Assembly: GCA_027030435.1 (NCBI GenBank)
Contig: JALVEX010000275.1
Span: 1 to 9,587, forward strand
Length of the DNA stretch: 9,587 nt
DNA from: Paracoccaceae bacterium
GTDB lineage: Bacteria; Pseudomonadota; Alphaproteobacteria; Rhodobacterales; Rhodobacteraceae
Direction of reading: 5' to 3'
Part shown: positions 6,819 to 9,587 of the stretch, one piece after another
How the letters are laid out: each line of letters starts with the position of its first letter
Position numbering within the stretch: the stretch's first letter is position 1
Made by a program: the position numbers and the translations under genes
Notes under the pieces: model-generated
Seen by the model: only the letters and a program-made list of their open reading frames with translations
Databases searched by the model: none
Told to the model about the DNA's origin: nothing

Positions 6819-7004
6819 ATGTTCCGCGTAGCGCTTCTGATATACACCATCGCATCGGCCACGCTCGCCGGCATCTTCATCATCGCCGTGCTGACAATGG
6901 GGCTTGATACCACGAAGCCGATCGTCTCTGCGGCGGTGGCCGGTTTTCTCGTCGCCATGCCGGTGACATGGCTCGTGGCACGTAAAATCAGCGAATTGCG
7001 CTGA
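6819..7004 (+). CDS. Small two-helix membrane protein of unknown function
   Basis: This 61-residue protein has two predicted membrane helices, about residues 4-26 and 35-53, joined by the short polar turn GLDTTKP, and ends in a basic and polar tail (ARKISELR). ATG 6819 is chosen because GGAGG (6809-6813) is 5 bases upstream. The in-frame ATG at 6807 overlaps that ribosome site, so it is less likely to be used. I recall similar short membrane proteins in alphaproteobacterial genomes labelled 'CTP synthetase'. That label cannot be right for a protein of this size and composition, and I could not check the match. It lies 71 bases after the channel gene and may be co-regulated with it or with the FNR-like box. 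No function is assigned. Confidence 0.7.
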   Translation: MFRVALLIYTIASATLAGIFIIAVLTMGLDTTKPIVSAAVAGFLVAMPVTWLVARKISELR

Positions 7005-7147
7005 TTGCGGCATTGATCGGCGATTGCTTCTGAAAAGGCCCTTCCGAGAGCCGCGGGGCGGAAAATTGTGGACAAGCCCCGCCTCTCCCTTCAATCTTGC
7101 GCCTGAACCGGATGGAGAAAGCCGGCAAGACTCAGGGAGGAGGAACC
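7005..7147 (+). promoter_or_regulatory. Intergenic region before the binding-protein gene
   Basis: This 143-base gap separates the respiratory block from the ABC importer and is the likely site of the importer promoter. It contains a GC-rich inverted repeat (7053-7082, listed separately) and a strong ribosome site. A weak promoter candidate is TTGTGG (7066-7071) with TTCAAT (7090-7095) at 18-base spacing. I found no sigma-54 -24/-12 pair. Confidence 0.35.
7053..7082 (+). terminator. Possible terminator-like hairpin after the small membrane protein gene
   Basis: GCGGGGC (7053-7059) pairs perfectly with GCCCCGC (7076-7082) across a 16-base loop. It is followed by a C/T-rich stretch rather than a clean T run, so termination would be weak. 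It marks a natural boundary between the cyd/channel block and the importer genes. Confidence 0.3.
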
Positions 7148-8449
7148 ATGAAGAAGAAATCGCTGAGCGGCGCTCTGACGCGCCGTAACGTGCTGAAGGG
7201 TGCCGCGGCGCTGGGCGCCGCAGGGGCGGCAACAGCGCTGCCGGGCGTGGCGCGCATGGCCTGGGCCGGAGGCTCGGATCAGCCGATCAGGATCGGCTTT
7301 CAGGTGCACCGCACCGGCATCGGCGCCACCTACGGGCGCTGGTACGAGCGGGTGACGAACGCCGCCACGCGGGTAATCAACGAAGCCGGCGGCATCAATG
7401 GCCGTCCGGTGGAGATCATCGCCGAGGATGACGGCACCGATCCCAAGCGCGGCGCCGAGGTGGTGGAGAAATTCGCCAACCAGCATGAATGCGATATCGC
7501 CTACGGCACGCTGTTCAGCCATGTGGTGATCGGCTCGGCGCCGCGCGCGGGCGAGCTGAAGATCCCCTATTTCGTGGTGTCCGAGGGCCATCACGTGGCC
7601 TCGGGGATGCTCAACCGCTACACGCTTCAGCCCGGCATCACCGATGTGAAGAGCCAGGTGAAGGCGATGGCGCCCTTCGTGGCGGAGAATCTGGGCAGGA
7701 AGGTCACCATGATCTTCCCGGATTTCGCATTCGGCCACAATCACCGCGATTTCTTCAGCGAGGCGATCGCGGCGCAGGGCGGCGAGGTGCTCGAAAAGAT
7801 CGCCATTCCGCCCACGGAAACATCCTTCACGAAATATTTCGCCCGCATCCCGCGCGATACCGAAGTGCTCTATCACGTGATGGTCGGCCCCTCGGTGCTG
7901 ACCTTCGTCAAGGAGATGGGCGAATTCTTCGGCGGTGCGGGGCCGGCGCTTTTCGGCTTCATCGATTCGCTCGAAGGCGTGGATATCGCCACGCCGGGGC
8001 TTGAATTCCTGGAAGGCTCCTACTTCTGGGAAGGGATGCCGCGCTACGCTCAGCCCGATGACCCGGACTATGTGAAATACTACCGCGAGCAGGTGGGAAT
8101 CGACGACAACGGCGCTTCGGTTGACGATCCGAAGGACGTTTCCACAAACGCCCACATGTTCGCCTGCTGGGAGACGCTGTTTGCCATCAAGAAGGGCATG
8201 GAGGATGCGGGCTACCGCGGGCCGCAGGATCGCGCGGCGCTGATCGAGGCGGTGGAGGCGATCGACATCATGCTGCCGGGGCGCGAGCATCCTCAGGGCG
8301 CCAAGGTGTTCAACGGCAAGACGCATCAGGTGTTCGGCGAGCAATATATCAGCCGGGTGAAGAACGCCCGCCTCGAGGTGCAGCACCGCACCGCGATCGA
8401 GGAGGGTTTCTATCCCGACGAGGTGGATTACACGAAACAGCCCCTCTGA
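7148..8449 (+). CDS. Branched-chain amino acid/amide-type ABC substrate-binding protein, Tat-exported
   Basis: This 433-residue periplasmic binding protein (Peripla_BP_6, Leu/Ile/Val-BP-like) captures the solute for the permeases encoded downstream. The N terminus has a twin-arginine signal: T-R-R-N-V-L-K at residues 11-17, an Ala/Gly-rich hydrophobic core, and a probable cut after A-W-A at residue 40. The mature part opens with IRIGFQVHRTG. It continues through AATRVINEAGGINGRPVEIIAEDDGTDP, typical of the first lobe of this family, and about 390 mature residues is a usual size. The start is fixed by the purine-rich site GGGAGGAGG (7135-7143) and the signal peptide; the in-frame upstream TTG at 7097 is rejected. 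The ligand cannot be predicted: the family covers branched-chain amino acids, amides, urea, aromatic acids and others. A hairpin separates it from the permease gene. Confidence 0.92.
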   Translation: MKKKSLSGALTRRNVLKGAAALGAAGAATALPGVARMAWAGGSDQPIRIGFQVHRTGIGATYGRWYERVTNAATRVINEAGGINGRPVEIIAEDDGTDPKRGAEVVEKFANQHECDIAYGTLFSHVVIGSAPRAGELKIPYFVVSEGHHVASGMLNRYTLQPGITDVKSQVKAMAPFVAENLGRKVTMIFPDFAFGHNHRDFFSEAIAAQGGEVLEKIAIPPTETSFTKYFARIPRDTEVLYHVMVGPSVLTFVKEMGEFFGGAGPALFGFIDSLEGVDIATPGLEFLEGSYFWEGMPRYAQPDDPDYVKYYREQVGIDDNGASVDDPKDVSTNAHMFACWETLFAIKKGMEDAGYRGPQDRAALIEAVEAIDIMLPGREHPQGAKVFNGKTHQVFGEQYISRVKNARLEVQHRTAIEEGFYPDEVDYTKQPL

Positions 8450-8460
8450 GGCAGCCAGCA

Positions 8461-8490
8461 CCGGCGCGCATGGCTCTGCACGCGCGCCGG
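8461..8490 (+). repeat. Intercistronic hairpin between binding-protein and permease genes
   Basis: CCGGCGCGC (8461-8469) and GCGCGCCGG (8482-8490) form a perfect 9-base-pair GC stem with a 12-base loop, 11 bases after the binding-protein stop. No T run follows. Such structures commonly protect the upstream message from 3' decay or partly terminate transcription, giving more binding protein than permease. Confidence 0.6.
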
Positions 8491-8528
8491 CTACCACTTG
8501 CCAACACCTGATCGGATCCGGCCAGCCC

Positions 8529-9455
8529 ATGGAATTCGGCCCCCATCTCATGCTCGCCATGCTCGAAGGCCTCGTTCAGGCCTCGGTGCTGACGCTGACG
8601 GCGCTCGGCCTCTCGCTGGTGTTTGGCGTGATGCGGGTGGTGAATGTGGCGCATGGCGAATTCTTCATGCTGGGAGCGGTTTTCGCCTGGTGGATCACGC
8701 AGGCGATCGGCGCATCGCCCGCCCTCGGCTTCATCGCCGCGCTGCTGCTCGCGCCGCTCCTGGTGGGCTTGATTGCCGCCCTCTCGGACTGGCTGGTGCT
8801 GCGGCGGGTCGAATACGATCCCGAGCGCACCATCGTCGCCACCATCGGCCTTCTCTACATCATCCAGCAGCTCACGCTGATGAGCTTCGGCCCCGATGCC
8901 CGCCCCGTGCCGCCGCCCTTCAACAGCCGCATCGCGCTGCCGTGGTTCGAATGGGGCGAGGGGGGGCTTTCGCTCTACTGGCCCTGGGGGCTTTCGATCA
9001 CCAGCTACAAGCTCTTCGTGATCCTGGCTGCGCCGGTGGTGTTGGCGGCGTTCTGGCTGGTGATGGCGCGCACCCGCCTCGGCCTCGTGCTGCGCGCCAC
9101 CCGGATCGACGGCGAGATCGCGCGCGCCTTCGCGATCCCGGTGGAGAAGGTCTATGCGCTGGTGTTCGGCATCGGCGCGGCCTTGGCGGCGCTCGGGGCG
9201 GTGCTGGTGGTGCCGATTCAGCAGGCGCATTACCTGATGGGGGGCGATCCGCTGCTGCTATCCTTCATCGTGGTGATCATCGGCGGGCTCGGTAGCTTGC
9301 GCGGTACGGTGCTGGCGGCGGTGCTGATCGGCATGAGCGATGGCATCATCTCGGTGTTCTTCACGCCCACGCTCGCCAAGATCATCGCGACCCTTCTGGT
9401 GGCGATGGTGCTGGTGTTCCGCCCCGAGGGGCTTTTCGGGGAGCGGCGCGCATGA
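8529..9455 (+). CDS. LivH-type branched-chain amino acid/amide ABC permease
   Basis: This 308-residue inner-membrane permease is of the LivH family. The N-terminal hallmark ALGLSLVFGVMRVVNVAHGE is at about residues 25-43. The cytoplasmic coupling loop RLGLVLRATRIDGEIARAFAIPVEKV (183-208) should contact the ATPases, and GGLGSLRGTVLAAVLIG (252-268) is near the C terminus. The final FRPEGLFGERRA is the usual LivH ending. It pairs with the LivM-type permease whose gene overlaps its stop by ATGA. The ribosome site before ATG 8529 is poor. In-frame Met codons at residues 8 and 11 are alternatives, but the N-terminal residues fit the family length. Low translation efficiency would fit the lower need for permease than binding protein. 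Confidence 0.93.
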   Translation: MEFGPHLMLAMLEGLVQASVLTLTALGLSLVFGVMRVVNVAHGEFFMLGAVFAWWITQAIGASPALGFIAALLLAPLLVGLIAALSDWLVLRRVEYDPERTIVATIGLLYIIQQLTLMSFGPDARPVPPPFNSRIALPWFEWGEGGLSLYWPWGLSITSYKLFVILAAPVVLAAFWLVMARTRLGLVLRATRIDGEIARAFAIPVEKVYALVFGIGAALAALGAVLVVPIQQAHYLMGGDPLLLSFIVVIIGGLGSLRGTVLAAVLIGMSDGIISVFFTPTLAKIIATLLVAMVLVFRPEGLFGERRA

Positions 9456-9587
9456 GGGGCGCGCAGGCGAAATCCCTGACCCTGCACCTGGGGCTGATCG
9501 CGCTTCTCTTCGCGCTGCAATTCGTGCTGCCCGCATACCACCACGGCAATCTCGCCCGCATCATGGTGATGGCGACCTTCGCCATGG
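9452..9587 (+). CDS. LivM-type ABC permease, N-terminal fragment (3' end outside window)
   Basis: Only the first 45 codons are present. They encode a hydrophobic first helix (about residues 9-27) followed by LPAYHHGNLARIMVMATFAM, which resembles the start of LivM-family permeases just before their conserved LLFGY/GLLSLGHA region. The ATG overlaps the stop of the LivH-type gene (ATGA at 9452-9455), so the two permease subunits are translationally coupled. The frame is open to the last base of the window. Assignment relies on this short match plus position. Confidence 0.8.
   Translation, partial: MRGAQAKSLTLHLGLIALLFALQFVLPAYHHGNLARIMVMATFAM

Noticed and set aside
7009..7030. Possible sigma-54 promoter before the importer genes
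   Set aside because: No GG-N10-GC pair occurs at the required spacing.
7091..8560. 489-residue open frame on the minus strand across the binding-protein gene
   Set aside because: The plus-strand frame has a Tat signal, a strong ribosome site and a full Peripla_BP_6-like fold, so the antisense frame is a by-product of codon use.

Overview
The window is from a high-GC proteobacterium, most likely an alphaproteobacterium and perhaps a rhodobacterial lineage. This rests on gene content, codon use and an FNR/FnrL-type operator; no taxonomic marker gene is present. Every supported gene lies on the + strand and packing is dense, with no gene-free stretch longer than about 145 bases.

Region 1 (1-5615) is a cytochrome bd oxidase locus in the order cydD (3' part only), cydC, cydA, cydB, cydX. 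CydDC is the inner-membrane ABC exporter needed to mature cytochrome bd. CydA and CydB are the two large subunits of the quinol oxidase, and CydX is its 37-residue single-helix subunit. cydD and cydC overlap by ATGA, cydA and cydB are 5 bases apart, and cydX follows cydB by 51 bases. A 142-base gap before cydA holds a near-perfect FNR-type box, TTGAT-N4-GTCAA. A -10-like hexamer lies downstream at the distance expected of a class II activated promoter, so cydABX probably has its own oxygen-responsive promoter in addition to read-through from cydDC.

Region 2 (5728-7004) holds a TDT/SLAC1-TehA-type membrane channel gene and a 61-residue two-helix membrane protein of unknown function. Both sit directly downstream of cydX. 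A second FNR-like box overlaps the stop codon of the channel gene. These may be respiration-linked accessory genes, but that is inferred from position.

Region 3 (7148-9587) is the start of a branched-chain amino acid/amide-type (HAAT, Liv-like) ABC importer. It has a substrate-binding protein with a clear twin-arginine signal, a LivH-type permease, and the first 45 codons of a LivM-type permease that runs off the window. A strong GC-rich hairpin separates the binding-protein gene from the permease genes. The two ATPase genes expected for this importer class are presumably further downstream.

I see no mobile elements, CRISPR arrays, tRNA or rRNA genes, and no evidence for a wholly new system. 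The points most worth a second look are the regulatory sites, the unannotated-size small genes and the channel gene attached to the cyd cluster.
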